A program made the position numbers and the translations under genes. Of a DNA stretch of 64,000 nt, positions 33,056 to 42,178 are shown one piece after another (the stretch's first letter is position 1; each line of letters starts with the position of its first letter). A model generated the notes under the pieces. It worked only from the letters and a program-made list of their open reading frames with translations. It made no database searches and was not told where the DNA came from. The DNA comes from Ruminococcaceae bacterium UBA6845 (GTDB taxonomy: Bacteria > Bacillota > Clostridia > Oscillospirales > Acutalibacteraceae), in contig DKDP01000028.1 of NCBI GenBank assembly GCA_002449395.1, forward strand, positions 25,199 to 89,198, written 5' to 3'.

Positions 33056-34225
33056 ATGGATTATGCAAAAGAATCCCTGAGACTTCATTATGAGTGGAAG
33101 GGTAAGATAGAAGTTGTTGCAAGAGCAAAGGTTGACAATAAGGATGCCCTTTCACTTGCTTACACACCGGGCGTTGCTCAGCCGTGTCTTGAGATCCAGA
33201 AAGACATCAACAAGAGCTATGAGCTTACACGCCGTTCAAACCTCGTTGCCGTTATAACCGACGGCTCGGCTGTTCTCGGTCTCGGCAACATAGGCCCCGA
33301 GGCAGGTATGCCCGTTATGGAGGGCAAATGCGTTCTTTTCAAGGAGTTCGGCGGCGTTGACGCTTTTCCTCTCTGCATCAGAACACAGGATGTTGACGAG
33401 TTCGTAAACACAGTTGCTCTGCTTTGCGGCAGCTTCGGCGGAATCAACCTTGAGGATATCGCCGCTCCGAGATGCTTTGAGATTGAAAGAAAGCTCAAGG
33501 AGAAAGCCGATATTCCTATCTTCCATGATGATCAGCACGGTACGGCGGTTATCTGCTCGGCAGGTATCATCAACGCTTTGAAGCTCGTCGGCAAGAAGAT
33601 TGAGGACTGCACGGCTGTATTTAACGGCGCAGGTGCGGCAGGCGTTGCGATTGCAAAGCTCTTCACAAGTATGGGTATGGGCAACATCATTATGTGCGAC
33701 CGCAAGGGAATAATCTGCGACGGTGATGATCTCAAGCCGGCTAAGCAGGATATTGCTGACTTTACAAATAAGAACCATCTCAGAGGTACTCTCGCCGATG
33801 CAATGAAGGGCGCAGATATCTTTATCGGTGTTTCGGCTCCCGGTGTTGTTACCGAGGATATGATTAAGTCGATGGCAAAGGATCCCATCGTACTTGCAAT
33901 GGCTAACCCGGTTCCCGAAATTATGCCTGATCTTGCCAAGGCGGCAGGTGCGGCGGTTGTCGGCACGGGCAGAAGCGACTTCCCGAACCAGATCAATAAC
34001 GTGCTCGCATTCCCGGGAATTTTCCGTGGCGCACTCGATGTTCGTGCAAGCGACATCAACGAAGAGATGAAGATTGCGGCGGCAAAGGCGCTTGCAAGCC
34101 TTGTTTCCGACGAGGAGCTTTCCGCAGATTACATTATTCCGAAAGCATTTGATCCCCGTGTAGGCAAGACCGTTGCGGCGGCTGTTGCACAGGCAGCTCG
34201 TGACTCGGGCGTAGCAAGAATATAA
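33056..34225 (+). CDS. Malic enzyme (malate dehydrogenase, decarboxylating)
   Basis: 389 residues, the short bacterial malic enzyme. It converts malate to pyruvate and CO2 with NAD(P). Visible motifs: SLAYTPGVAQPC, the GNIGPEAGMPVMEGK region, the metal-binding IPIFHDDQHGTA, the nucleotide-binding FNGAGAAGVAIAKL and the conserved VLAMANPVPEI. No phosphotransacetylase domain is fused. It is 26 bp after the Ldh2 gene and 31 bp before the KPR gene, so they form one unit. Confidence 0.95.
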   Translation: MDYAKESLRLHYEWKGKIEVVARAKVDNKDALSLAYTPGVAQPCLEIQKDINKSYELTRRSNLVAVITDGSAVLGLGNIGPEAGMPVMEGKCVLFKEFGGVDAFPLCIRTQDVDEFVNTVALLCGSFGGINLEDIAAPRCFEIERKLKEKADIPIFHDDQHGTAVICSAGIINALKLVGKKIEDCTAVFNGAGAAGVAIAKLFTSMGMGNIIMCDRKGIICDGDDLKPAKQDIADFTNKNHLRGTLADAMKGADIFIGVSAPGVVTEDMIKSMAKDPIVLAMANPVPEIMPDLAKAAGAAVVGTGRSDFPNQINNVLAFPGIFRGALDVRASDINEEMKIAAAKALASLVSDEELSADYIIPKAFDPRVGKTVAAAVAQAARDSGVARI

Positions 34226-34256
34226 AATATTTCATTGAAGAAATGAGGACATTACA

Positions 34257-35276
34257 ATGAAAACAGCAATTTACGGCGCAGGCTCGCTCGGCACGGTTCT
34301 CGGCGCATATCTTTCAAAGGCGGGCGTTGACGTTGATCTTATAACGAGAAACAAGGAGCACGTTGACGCAATGAACAAGGATGGAGCGAAGATTATCGGA
34401 ACAGTCAATATGACCGTTCCCGTTCATGCGCTCACTCCCGATCAGATGACCGAGAAATACGAGCTTATAATTTTGCTCACAAAGCAGCTTGATAACGAGA
34501 ACATTCTCCGTAATCTTGAAAAGAATATGACCGATGATTGTATCGTCTGCACACTTCAGAACGGACTTCCCGAGCTTTCGGTTTCCAAGGTTGTCGGCGA
34601 GGACAGAACAATGGGCTGTACCGTCGCATGGGGCGCAACGCTCCACGGCAAGGGCGTTTCGGAGCTTACAAGTGAGCCCGACAGTATGTCATTCGGTCTC
34701 GGCAGAATGAACGGACAAAAAGATGAAAAACTGATGCAGGTCAAGGCTCTGCTCGAAAAAATGTGTCCTGTTGAGATCGAGGACAACTTTATGGGTGTGC
34801 GTTGGTCAAAGCTCCTTATCAACAGCGCTTTTTCGGGAATGTCAGCAGTAATCGGCGGAACCTTCGGCGATGCGGCGGAGAATAAGGAATCAAGAGTCTG
34901 CTGTCAGAACATAATCAAGGAATGTATTGACATTGCAAATGCCGCCGGCATAAAGATTGAGCCTGTTCAGGGCAAGGACATTGTCAAGCTCCTTTATTAT
35001 AAGGGCAACGGAATCAAGAAAAAGATTTCTTTTGCACTCATTCCGGTCTGTATCAAGAAGCACAGACTTCTCAAGGCAAGTATGCTTCAGGACCTTGAAA
35101 AGGGCAGACTTTGCGAGGTTGATGCAATCAACGGCGTTGTATGCGAATACGGCAGGAAGTACGGCGTTCCGACACCGTATAACGATAAGGTCTGTGAGAT
35201 CATTCACGGCGTTGAGCAGGGCAAGTATAAGTGCTGCTTCGATAACGTGAAACTTTTTGCAGGACTTGCGAAATAA
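34257..35276 (+). CDS. 2-dehydropantoate 2-reductase family protein (KPR/PanE-like)
   Basis: 339 residues. N-terminal Rossmann motif AIYGAGSLGTVLGAYLSKAG, then the KPR features QLDN, CTLQNGLPE and the C-terminal helical domain with WSKLLINSAFSGMSAV, containing the conserved Lys. Reduction of ketopantoate to pantoate is the archetype, but KPR paralogues act on other 2-oxo acids. No other pantothenate gene is here, and the operon partners are hydroxyacid enzymes, so a non-pantothenate substrate is likely enough to leave the symbol blank. Confidence 0.85.
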   Translation: MKTAIYGAGSLGTVLGAYLSKAGVDVDLITRNKEHVDAMNKDGAKIIGTVNMTVPVHALTPDQMTEKYELIILLTKQLDNENILRNLEKNMTDDCIVCTLQNGLPELSVSKVVGEDRTMGCTVAWGATLHGKGVSELTSEPDSMSFGLGRMNGQKDEKLMQVKALLEKMCPVEIEDNFMGVRWSKLLINSAFSGMSAVIGGTFGDAAENKESRVCCQNIIKECIDIANAAGIKIEPVQGKDIVKLLYYKGNGIKKKISFALIPVCIKKHRLLKASMLQDLEKGRLCEVDAINGVVCEYGRKYGVPTPYNDKVCEIIHGVEQGKYKCCFDNVKLFAGLAK

Positions 35277-35283
35277 AAGTCAA

Positions 35284-35316
35284 AACACAGTCTCTCATAT
35301 AGGGACTGTGTTTTTT
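35284..35316 (+). terminator. Terminator of the glpK operon
   Basis: AACACAGTC (35284-35292) pairs with GACTGTGTT (35304-35312) followed by a T-run to 35316. Confidence 0.85.
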
Positions 35317-35347
35317 AAAAAATGAGGTTGGAAATTTTAAAAAACGC

Positions 35348-35376
35348 TTGACAAGTATGTAATATTCTGCTATAAT
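35348..35376 (+). promoter_or_regulatory. Consensus promoter of the tRNA gene
   Basis: TTGACA (35348-35353) and TATAAT (35371-35376), both perfect, with a 17 bp spacer. A small GTTCC-TTGA-GGAAC hairpin sits in the short leader before the tRNA. Confidence 0.85.
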
Positions 35377-35409
35377 ATGCAACGTTCCTTGAGGGAACGA
35401 CAATTGAAT

Positions 35410-35493
35410 GCGAGAGTGGCGGAATCGGCAGACGCGCACGTTTGAGGGGCGTGTGGTAATCCCGTACGGGTTCAAGTCCCGTCTCTCGCACCA
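35410..35493 (+). tRNA. tRNA-Leu (anticodon GAG)
   Basis: 84 nt including the encoded CCA. Acceptor arms GCGAGAG and CTCTCGC close the molecule. The D arm is GCGGAATCGGCAGACGC. The anticodon stem CACGT/GCGTG encloses the loop TTGAGGG, so the anticodon is GAG (reads CUY). A long variable arm of class II type (TGGTAATCCCGTAC) and the T arm with GTTCAAGTC follow, as expected for tRNA-Leu. Confidence 0.93.
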
Positions 35494-35500
35494 AATAAGG

Positions 35501-35526
35501 AAGAGTCGCAGAGGCGGCTCTTTTTT
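35501..35526 (+). terminator. Terminator of the tRNA-Leu gene
   Basis: AAGAGTCGC (35501-35509) pairs with GCGGCTCTT (35514-35522) and runs into a T-tract. Confidence 0.85.
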
Positions 35527-35657
35527 ATATGTCATAATAACTACATCCCGACATAAAAAATTATCGGTATTTCCGAAAAAATTATTTTCGTCATATTTCT
35601 ATTGAAAAAAACCGGACAAAATGATAGTATAGTATAGGAAAAACGGAGGGGTGTTTT

Positions 35658-36872
35658 ATGGAAGTTAAAAAGATGGAATCGCTTAAAGAACTGTATAAAA
35701 TCGGCAGAGGTCCGTCGAGTTCTCACACGATGGGTCCCGAAAAGGCTTGCAGAATTTTCAAAAAGCATACCCCGGATGCAGATCGTTTTGAGGCAATTCT
35801 CTACGGTTCGCTCTCGAAAACAGGCGTCGGTCACGGTACGGACAAGGTTATCAAGATTACTCTTGAACCGATTCCCTGCGATGTCATTTTTAATGACGAA
35901 GAAATTGAGCTTCCGCACCCGAATACAATGGATTTGATCGCCTTTAAAAACGGCGAGGAGATTAACAGAATACGTGTTCTGAGCGTCGGCGGAGGAAAGA
36001 TCGAAATTATCGGTCATAAAAATGTTGATCCCCCGAAAATATATGATATGAACTCATTCCACGAGATTTCCGAGCATTGCAAGCAGAATCATATGAAGCT
36101 GTGGCAGTATGTTGAGGAGATCGAAGGTATTGAAATCAGAGATTATCTGATGAAGATTTGGAATCAGATGAAATCGAGTATTCACATCGGGCTTTCAACC
36201 GAGGGCGTGCTCCCCGGAGGACTTGAGGTTAAGCGAAAGGCAAAGAGACTTTATTCTCATCAGCATATTGATGAGAGTGCTCAAACAAAGGAAAACCGTG
36301 AGGTTTCCGCCTATGCTTTCGCCGTCAGTGAGCAGAATGCAGACGGCGAGGTTATCGTAACCGCTCCGACCTGCGGCTCGGCAGGCGTTATGCCCGCTGT
36401 TCTCTACTATCAGCAGATGAAGAGGGGATACAGCGACCTTGAAATCGTCCGTGCGCTTGAAACGGGCGGAATAATCGGAAATCTGATAAAAACCAACGCC
36501 TCGATTTCGGGCAGTGAATGCGGCTGTCAGGCCGAAATAGGAACAGCCTGTGCAATGGCTTCTGCTGCGCTCGGCGAGCTTTTTTCGCTCGAGATTGATA
36601 AGATAGAATATGCGGCGGAGATTGCGATAGAGCATCATCTCGGCTTGACCTGTGACCCGATATGCGGACTTGTGCAGATCCCTTGTATCGAACGCAACGC
36701 AGTTGCGGCAATGAGGGCGATTAATGCTGTCAGCCTTGCGAGCTTTCTCAGTGATACAAGAAAGATTTCCGTTGACGAGGTTATCGAGGTTATGCGAATG
36801 ACGGGAAAGGATATACCCGGAAGATACAGAGAAACCGCAGAGGGCGGACTTGCAACGTTGAAAATAAAGTGA
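35658..36872 (+). CDS. L-serine ammonia-lyase, iron-sulfur-dependent (single chain)
   Basis: 404 residues. Deaminates L-serine to pyruvate and ammonia with an oxygen-sensitive 4Fe-4S centre. The beta-type N-terminal domain shows GRGPSSSHTMGPEKA; the alpha-type catalytic domain has APTCGSAGVMPA, SGSECGCQAEIG and CDPICGLVQIPCIERN, which carry the cluster cysteines and catalytic region. Both domains are in one polypeptide, unlike the two-subunit SdhA/B form of many Firmicutes. The start follows CGGAGGGG. Confidence 0.93.
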   Translation: MEVKKMESLKELYKIGRGPSSSHTMGPEKACRIFKKHTPDADRFEAILYGSLSKTGVGHGTDKVIKITLEPIPCDVIFNDEEIELPHPNTMDLIAFKNGEEINRIRVLSVGGGKIEIIGHKNVDPPKIYDMNSFHEISEHCKQNHMKLWQYVEEIEGIEIRDYLMKIWNQMKSSIHIGLSTEGVLPGGLEVKRKAKRLYSHQHIDESAQTKENREVSAYAFAVSEQNADGEVIVTAPTCGSAGVMPAVLYYQQMKRGYSDLEIVRALETGGIIGNLIKTNASISGSECGCQAEIGTACAMASAALGELFSLEIDKIEYAAEIAIEHHLGLTCDPICGLVQIPCIERNAVAAMRAINAVSLASFLSDTRKISVDEVIEVMRMTGKDIPGRYRETAEGGLATLKIK

Positions 36873-36975
36873 TTGCCGACAAAAATGTATTGCATTTGCT
36901 TTTACGGCGTGATAAAATAAATATATAATTAACGTAACTGTTGAAGACAGCGGTTACAAGAGAGGAGAAGCTATT

Positions 36976-37617
36976 ATGGCATTAAGCGAAAAATTTAAAA
37001 TTGAGACCAAAATCCCTCACTTGTATCTCAGTGGTTATAAGGGACATTTCGTGGCAGGAAGAAGCCACCTGAATTATTATATAGATATCACATCACAGAA
37101 ATCCTGCCTTTCAGAGGCAAAGGCTGTTGCAAAGGCAATCGCACCGAACTATAAGCTCCATACGGAGATCGACACAATTCTCTGTCTTGACGGAACCGAG
37201 GTTATCGGTACCTGCCTTGCAAGCGAGCTGACAAAGAATGACCTTGCAAGCATCAACGCAAACAGAGAGATCAATATTCTTGCACCCGAGTACACGGCAA
37301 GCAACCAGCTTATGTTCCGTGACAACATCGTTCAGATGATTTCGGGCAAGCGTGTTCTTGTTCTTGCGGCGTCGGTTGTTACAGGAAGCACAGCGCAGAA
37401 CGCATTTGAAGCGATTCGTTATTATTCCGGTACACCGGTCGGAATCGCATCAATTTTCGCCACAATGAAAGAGTATGAGGATTTCCAGATCGTATCTGTT
37501 TTTGACCCTCAGGATCTTCCCGAGTATGAGAGCCATTCGGCTATGGACTGTCCGCTTTGCAAGAAAGGCGAGCGTATCGACGCATTGATCAACAGCTTCG
37601 GCTGCTCAATGCTTTAA
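36976..37617 (+). CDS. Phosphoribosyltransferase-like protein (OPRT-related) with degenerate PRPP loop
   Basis: 213 residues. Overall layout resembles long-type orotate phosphoribosyltransferase: a hood region, a Rossmann-like core and a C-terminal CPLCKKGERIDAL like the CPLC segment of some PyrE proteins. The position of the PRPP-binding loop reads VLVLAASVVTGSTAQNA, where the two acidic residues of the usual VVDDVxTTG are replaced by Ala-Ser. That makes ordinary transferase catalysis doubtful; it may be a regulator or use another ligand. It stands alone with AGAGGAG before the ATG. Confidence 0.7.
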   Translation: MALSEKFKIETKIPHLYLSGYKGHFVAGRSHLNYYIDITSQKSCLSEAKAVAKAIAPNYKLHTEIDTILCLDGTEVIGTCLASELTKNDLASINANREINILAPEYTASNQLMFRDNIVQMISGKRVLVLAASVVTGSTAQNAFEAIRYYSGTPVGIASIFATMKEYEDFQIVSVFDPQDLPEYESHSAMDCPLCKKGERIDALINSFGCSML

Positions 37618-37652
37618 GATGTACGCCTTGAGTGTGCGGTATTGAAATAATT

Positions 37653-37701
37653 AAAACTGTAATTCACAAAGCGTTATGCAAAAGTGGATTACAGTTTTTT
37701 T
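37653..37701. terminator. Bidirectional terminator between PRTase-like gene and dapA
   Basis: AAAACTGTAATTCAC (37653-37667) pairs with GTGGATTACAGTTTT (37684-37698), with T-runs available on both strands. The genes converge here. Confidence 0.85.
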
Positions 37702-37709
37702 ATGATTAT

Positions 37710-38600
37710 TTATTCAATCATTCCGTGGTAACGCAGGGCACGGCATATTTTTTCCTTGCAGGCTTCACTCGGACGTGTGAGAGGCAGGCGGCAGAAGCCG
37801 CTGTCCGTGCCTAATTGCGACATTGCATATTTAACGGGCATCGGATTAACGTCGGCAAAAAGTGTGTTGCAAAGGTCAAGATAGCGGAGCTGGAGAGCCG
37901 TCGCATAGCCCGAGTCACCGTCGAGTGCGGCATCGACAATATCGTGGGCAATCTGCGGCAGAATATTTGAAAGCACCGATACCGTTCCCTTGCCTCCAAG
38001 CAGGGCGAATGCGGCGCTTTGATCGTCGTTGCCGCAGTATATGTCAAGATCATCGCCGCAGAGCATACGGGTTTTCATAAGTGCCGAAAGGTCTCCGTTT
38101 GCTTCCTTTGTCGCAACAACATTGTCGATCAGACTCAGCCGCTTATATGTTTCGGGCTTGATATCAACGCCTGTTCTTGACGGTACATTATAGAGAATTA
38201 TCGGCTTTGTAACGCAGTCGCTTATGTGGCTGTAATGCTCAATCAGTCCCTCCTGAGAGCATTTGTTATAGTACGGGGTAACAATAAGCAGTGCGTCAAC
38301 TCCGAGCGATTCCGCCGACAGGCTTTTCTTGATAACGTCACGTGTGTTGTTGCCTCCCGTGCCTGCGATTACGGGCACACGTCCGTCAACCTGCTTAACC
38401 GTCGATTTAATTATCTGACGCCGCTCCCTTGAATCGAGGGTTGCGCTTTCTCCCGTAGTGCCGCAGACAACAATGGCGTCTGTTCCGTTTTCAATTTGAA
38501 AATCAATTTGCTTTTTAAGAGCCTTGTAATCCACCTTCCTGTTTTCGTCAAACGGTGTGACAATGGCGCACGCCGTTCCGGTAAAGACCGTTTGTTTCAT
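37710..38600 (-). CDS. dapA: 4-hydroxy-tetrahydrodipicolinate synthase
   Basis: 296 residues; condenses aspartate semialdehyde with pyruvate in the lysine/diaminopimelate pathway. GTACAIVTPFDENRKVDY is the family N-terminus, GTTGESATLD the active-site segment, IILYNVPSRTG holds the catalytic Tyr, and VATKEANGD the Schiff-base Lys. The start at 38600 is chosen at MKQTVF; the longer frame upstream is non-homologous. asd is directly upstream, separated by a hairpin. Confidence 0.95.
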   Translation of the reverse strand: MKQTVFTGTACAIVTPFDENRKVDYKALKKQIDFQIENGTDAIVVCGTTGESATLDSRERRQIIKSTVKQVDGRVPVIAGTGGNNTRDVIKKSLSAESLGVDALLIVTPYYNKCSQEGLIEHYSHISDCVTKPIILYNVPSRTGVDIKPETYKRLSLIDNVVATKEANGDLSALMKTRMLCGDDLDIYCGNDDQSAAFALLGGKGTVSVLSNILPQIAHDIVDAALDGDSGYATALQLRYLDLCNTLFADVNPMPVKYAMSQLGTDSGFCRLPLTRPSEACKEKICRALRYHGMIE

Positions 38601-38622
38601 TAAAACGCCCCTTATATAAAAT

Positions 38623-38652
38623 AAAGACAGGAAAATAAATTCCTGTCTTTTT
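38623..38652 (-). terminator. Hairpin between asd and dapA
   Basis: AAAGACAGGAA (38623-38633) pairs with TTCCTGTCTTT (38640-38650). On the minus strand it is followed by ATTTTAT, so it may end asd transcripts or lower read-through to dapA. Confidence 0.65.
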
Positions 38653-38668
38653 AACGATATAGTATTTA

Positions 38669-39757
38669 TCAGTCCATATATCCCTTTGCGCAAAGGAGCT
38701 CTGCAAGAAGAACTGCACCGCCTGCGGCACCACGGAGGGTATTGTGAGAGAGGCACACGAACTTGTAGTCGTACTGAGTGTCCTCACGAAGTCTGCCGAT
38801 GCTGACTGCCATACCGCCCTCAAGATCACGCTGATATCTTGTCTGCGGCATATTGTCCTCTGTGAAATAGTGGAGGAACTGCTTAGGTGCGCTCGGAAGT
38901 GCAAGTTTCTGCGGTTCGCCCGAGAAGTTTTCCCAAACCTTGAGAATCTCTTCCTTTGACGGAGCTTTGTCTGCGAATCTCATAAATACTGCGCCCATAT
39001 GACCGTTTGAAACGGGAACACGGATGCACTGAGCTGTGAAGTGGGGTTCAGAGGCACAAACGATCTCTCCGTTTTCAACCTTGCCCCAAATCTTAAGCGG
39101 CTCCTGCTCGCTTTTTTCTTCCTCGCCGCCGATGAACGGGATAACGTTATCTACCATCTCGGGCCATCTCTCAAAGGTCTTGCCTGCGCCCGAAATTGCC
39201 TGATATGTGCAGACGAGAACATCCTCAACCTTGTAGCCTGCCTTGTCAAGCGGATAGATAGCCGGAACATAGCTCTGAAGTGAGCAATTCGACTTAACTG
39301 CAACAAAGCCTCTCTTTGTGCCGAGACGCTTTCTCTGATCAGCAATGACCTCGATGTGGTCTGCGTTGAGCTCGGGAACAACCATCGGAACGTCGGGAGT
39401 AAATCTGTGAGCACTGTTGTTTGAAACAACGGGGCACTCCGCCTTTGCGTATTTCTCCTCAAGAGCTCTGATCTCATCCTTCTTCATATCAACTGCGCAG
39501 AAAACGAAATCAACGAGTGAAGCGATCTTCTCAACGTCAGCCGTTGCGTCGTAAACGACGAGGTCAGCCATACTCTCGGGCAAGGGAGTATCCATACACC
39601 AACGGCTGCCGAGAGCCTCTTTGTATGTTTTGCCCGCCGAACGTGGGCTTGCAGCAACAAGAACAACCTCGAACCAAGGGTGATTTTCAAGCAAGGTCGC
39701 AAATCTCTGTCCAACCATGCCGGTAGCTCCGATAATACCTACCTTGTACTTTTTCAT
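38669..39757 (-). CDS. asd: Aspartate-semialdehyde dehydrogenase (archaeal/fungal-type)
   Basis: 362 residues. NADPH-dependent reduction of aspartyl phosphate to aspartate semialdehyde. Rossmann motif VGIIGATGMVGQRFATLLENH, active-site Cys in VKSNCSLQSYVPAI, and catalytic His region RVPVSNGHMGAVF. The KSNCSLQ motif and length match the archaeal/fungal branch rather than the E. coli branch. The start at 39757 (MKKYKVG) follows AGAGGTG. It precedes dapA, giving the first two committed steps of DAP synthesis. Confidence 0.94.
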   Translation of the reverse strand: MKKYKVGIIGATGMVGQRFATLLENHPWFEVVLVAASPRSAGKTYKEALGSRWCMDTPLPESMADLVVYDATADVEKIASLVDFVFCAVDMKKDEIRALEEKYAKAECPVVSNNSAHRFTPDVPMVVPELNADHIEVIADQRKRLGTKRGFVAVKSNCSLQSYVPAIYPLDKAGYKVEDVLVCTYQAISGAGKTFERWPEMVDNVIPFIGGEEEKSEQEPLKIWGKVENGEIVCASEPHFTAQCIRVPVSNGHMGAVFMRFADKAPSKEEILKVWENFSGEPQKLALPSAPKQFLHYFTEDNMPQTRYQRDLEGGMAVSIGRLREDTQYDYKFVCLSHNTLRGAAGGAVLLAELLCAKGYMD

Positions 39758-39908
39758 TACAAATTCACCTCTTAAATAAATTTTTAAAAATGTGTTGCCA
39801 TTCGACCGATTATGCAATATAATAATTAGTTGTCAACACTTTAAAAGTGATGATACCATTTTTTATTATTCAAGTCAAGAGCCAAATGGCTGAAACAGAG
39901 GTTTTACG

Positions 39909-40934
39909 ATGAAAAAAAGTGATTTTTATTACGATCTTCCCGAGGAGCTGATCGCTCAGCATCCGATTGAGCCGAGAGACAGCTCAAGGCTTATGCATCT
40001 TAACAAGAAAACGGGTGAGGTCGAGCATCTTCATTTTTACGATATTGTCGATCTCCTGAACGAGGGCGACTGCCTTATACTAAACAACACAAGGGTTCTT
40101 CCTGCACGTCTTTACGGCGTTAAGGAGGAGACGGGTGCGGTCGTTGAATTTCTTCTTCTCAATCAGCACGACGCCCACACGTGGGAGGTTATGGCAGGTC
40201 CCGGAAAGAAAGCGAGAGAGGGCGCAAAGTTCACTTTCGGCGATGGCATACTAAAAGCCGAAATCAAGGAAGTTCTTGAAAACGGAAACCGAGTTGCTGA
40301 GTTTTCATATGACGGCAACTTCTATAATGTGCTTGACAAAATCGGTGAAATGCCGCTTCCTCATTATATAAAGGAAAAGCTCGAAAACAAGGAACGCTAT
40401 CAGACGGTCTATTCAAAGGAGCTCGGCTCCGCCGCCGCACCGACGGCAGGCTTGCATTTCACTCCCGAGCTTTTGCAGAAAATCAAGGATAAGGGAGTAA
40501 AAATCGGATTTGTAACCCTCCACGTTGGTATCGGCACATTCCGTCCTGTTAAGACTGAAAACATTGAAGAGCACAAGATGCACTCCGAGCACTATATGAT
40601 CCCTGCCGAAACAGCGGATATAATCAACGAAACAAAGAAAAACGGGGGCAGAGTTATTGCAGTCGGTACAACCTGCTGCCGTACGCTTGAATCCGTATGT
40701 CAGGCAAAGGGAGAGGTCTGCGAATATGACGATTGGACAAGCATTTTCATTTATCCGGGCTATGAGTTCAAGTGTATTGACGGACTGATCACCAATTTTC
40801 ATCTGCCCGAAAGCACGCTTATTATGCTCGTCAGCGCATTCTGCGGCTATGAGCACACGATGAACGCATACAAAATTGCCGTTGAGGAAAAATACAGGTT
40901 CTTCTCGTTCGGCGATGCAATGGCTATTCTTTAA
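39909..40934 (+). CDS. queA: tRNA preQ1(34) S-adenosylmethionine ribosyltransferase-isomerase
   Basis: 341 residues, normal QueA length. It builds epoxyqueuosine on tRNA. Landmarks: FYYDLPEELIAQHPIEPRDSSRL, NNTRVLPARLYG, TAGLHFTPELL, LHVGIGTFRPV and NFHLPESTLIMLVSAF. tgt follows 11 bp downstream and catalyses the preceding step. Confidence 0.96.
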   Translation: MKKSDFYYDLPEELIAQHPIEPRDSSRLMHLNKKTGEVEHLHFYDIVDLLNEGDCLILNNTRVLPARLYGVKEETGAVVEFLLLNQHDAHTWEVMAGPGKKAREGAKFTFGDGILKAEIKEVLENGNRVAEFSYDGNFYNVLDKIGEMPLPHYIKEKLENKERYQTVYSKELGSAAAPTAGLHFTPELLQKIKDKGVKIGFVTLHVGIGTFRPVKTENIEEHKMHSEHYMIPAETADIINETKKNGGRVIAVGTTCCRTLESVCQAKGEVCEYDDWTSIFIYPGYEFKCIDGLITNFHLPESTLIMLVSAFCGYEHTMNAYKIAVEEKYRFFSFGDAMAIL

Positions 40935-40945
40935 GGAGAGGGAAA

Positions 40946-42082
40946 ATGGCAGAATTTAAAGTTATAAAGCAGTGCGGAGCGGCTCGTCTCGGTGAGTTCA
41001 AGACAGTTCACGGCACGGTACAGACACCCGCATTTCAGAATGTTGCAACCTGCGGAGCGATCAAGGGTGCGCTTGACGCATATGACCTTAAGGATATTCA
41101 CGCTCAGGTTCAGCTTTGCAACACCTATCATCTTCACGTTCGACCGGGCGACGAGCTTATCAAGGAGCTTGGCGGACTTCACAAATTCACGGGCTGGGAC
41201 GGTCCGATCCTAACCGACAGCGGCGGATTTCAGATTTTTTCGCTTGCAAAGCTCCGTCAGATCAAGGAGGAGGGTGTAACCTTTGCCTCGCACATTGACG
41301 GCAGACGTATTTTTATGGGTCCCGAGGAGAGTATGAGAATCCAGTCAAACCTCGCCTCAACGATTGCAATGGCATTTGATGAGTGCGTTGAGAATCCCTC
41401 GACCTACGAATATGCTAAAAAGTCCTGCGAAAGGACAACGAGATGGCTGATAAGATGCAAGGAGGAAATGGAAAAACTCAATTCCAGATGCGATACTATA
41501 AACAAGGATCAGCTTCTTTTCGGCATCAATCAGGGCTGTGTTTACGACGAGCTGAGAATCGAGCATATGCAGAGAATTGCCGAGCTTGACCTTGACGGCT
41601 ATGCGATAGGCGGTCTTGCCGTCGGAGAGCCGAAAGAGGATATGTACAGGATTATTTCCGCTGTTGAGCCGTATGCGCCGAAGAATAAAATACGATATCT
41701 TATGGGTGTGGGTACGCCCGGAAATATTATTGAGGCGGTCAGCAGGGGAGTTGACCTCTTTGACTGCGTTATGCCGTCGAGAAACGCCCGTCACGGACAT
41801 CTTTTCACGATGAACGGAATAATCAACATCAACAATGCCAAGTATATGAAAGACGATACTCCGATTGATCCCGACTGCGACTGCCCGACCTGCCGCAGAC
41901 ATTCAAAGGCATATATCAGGCATCTTTTCAAGGCTAAGGAAATGCTTGCAATGCGCCTTTGCGTAACTCACAATCTTTATTTCTATAATACGCTGATGGA
42001 GAAAATTCGTGACGCATTGGCAAACGGAACTTTTGAAGAGTTTAAAGAAAAATATGTTGATTTGCTTGATACAAGAATTTAA
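40946..42082 (+). CDS. tgt: tRNA-guanine(34) transglycosylase
   Basis: 378 residues. Exchanges G34 for preQ1 in tRNAs with GUN anticodons. Active-site segments LTDSGGFQIFSL and GGLAVGEPKEDMYRII, nucleophile Asp in VDLFDCVMPSRNARHG, and the C-terminal zinc site CDCPTCRR with a downstream His. Second gene of the queA-tgt-yajC unit, a common order in bacteria. Confidence 0.96.
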   Translation: MAEFKVIKQCGAARLGEFKTVHGTVQTPAFQNVATCGAIKGALDAYDLKDIHAQVQLCNTYHLHVRPGDELIKELGGLHKFTGWDGPILTDSGGFQIFSLAKLRQIKEEGVTFASHIDGRRIFMGPEESMRIQSNLASTIAMAFDECVENPSTYEYAKKSCERTTRWLIRCKEEMEKLNSRCDTINKDQLLFGINQGCVYDELRIEHMQRIAELDLDGYAIGGLAVGEPKEDMYRIISAVEPYAPKNKIRYLMGVGTPGNIIEAVSRGVDLFDCVMPSRNARHGHLFTMNGIININNAKYMKDDTPIDPDCDCPTCRRHSKAYIRHLFKAKEMLAMRLCVTHNLYFYNTLMEKIRDALANGTFEEFKEKYVDLLDTRI

Positions 42083-42178
42083 TTTTTAAAATTAACAGAA
42101 TATACACAAATAACGCTTGCAAAAAATTACATTCTAATGTATAATACAAGCGTTATGTAAAGATTAGGAGGACAATCA

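Noticed and set aside
39758..39908. Possible lysine riboswitch upstream of asd
   Set aside because: The gap is only 151 bases, shared by divergent promoters, and too short and AT-rich for the five-helix lysine element.
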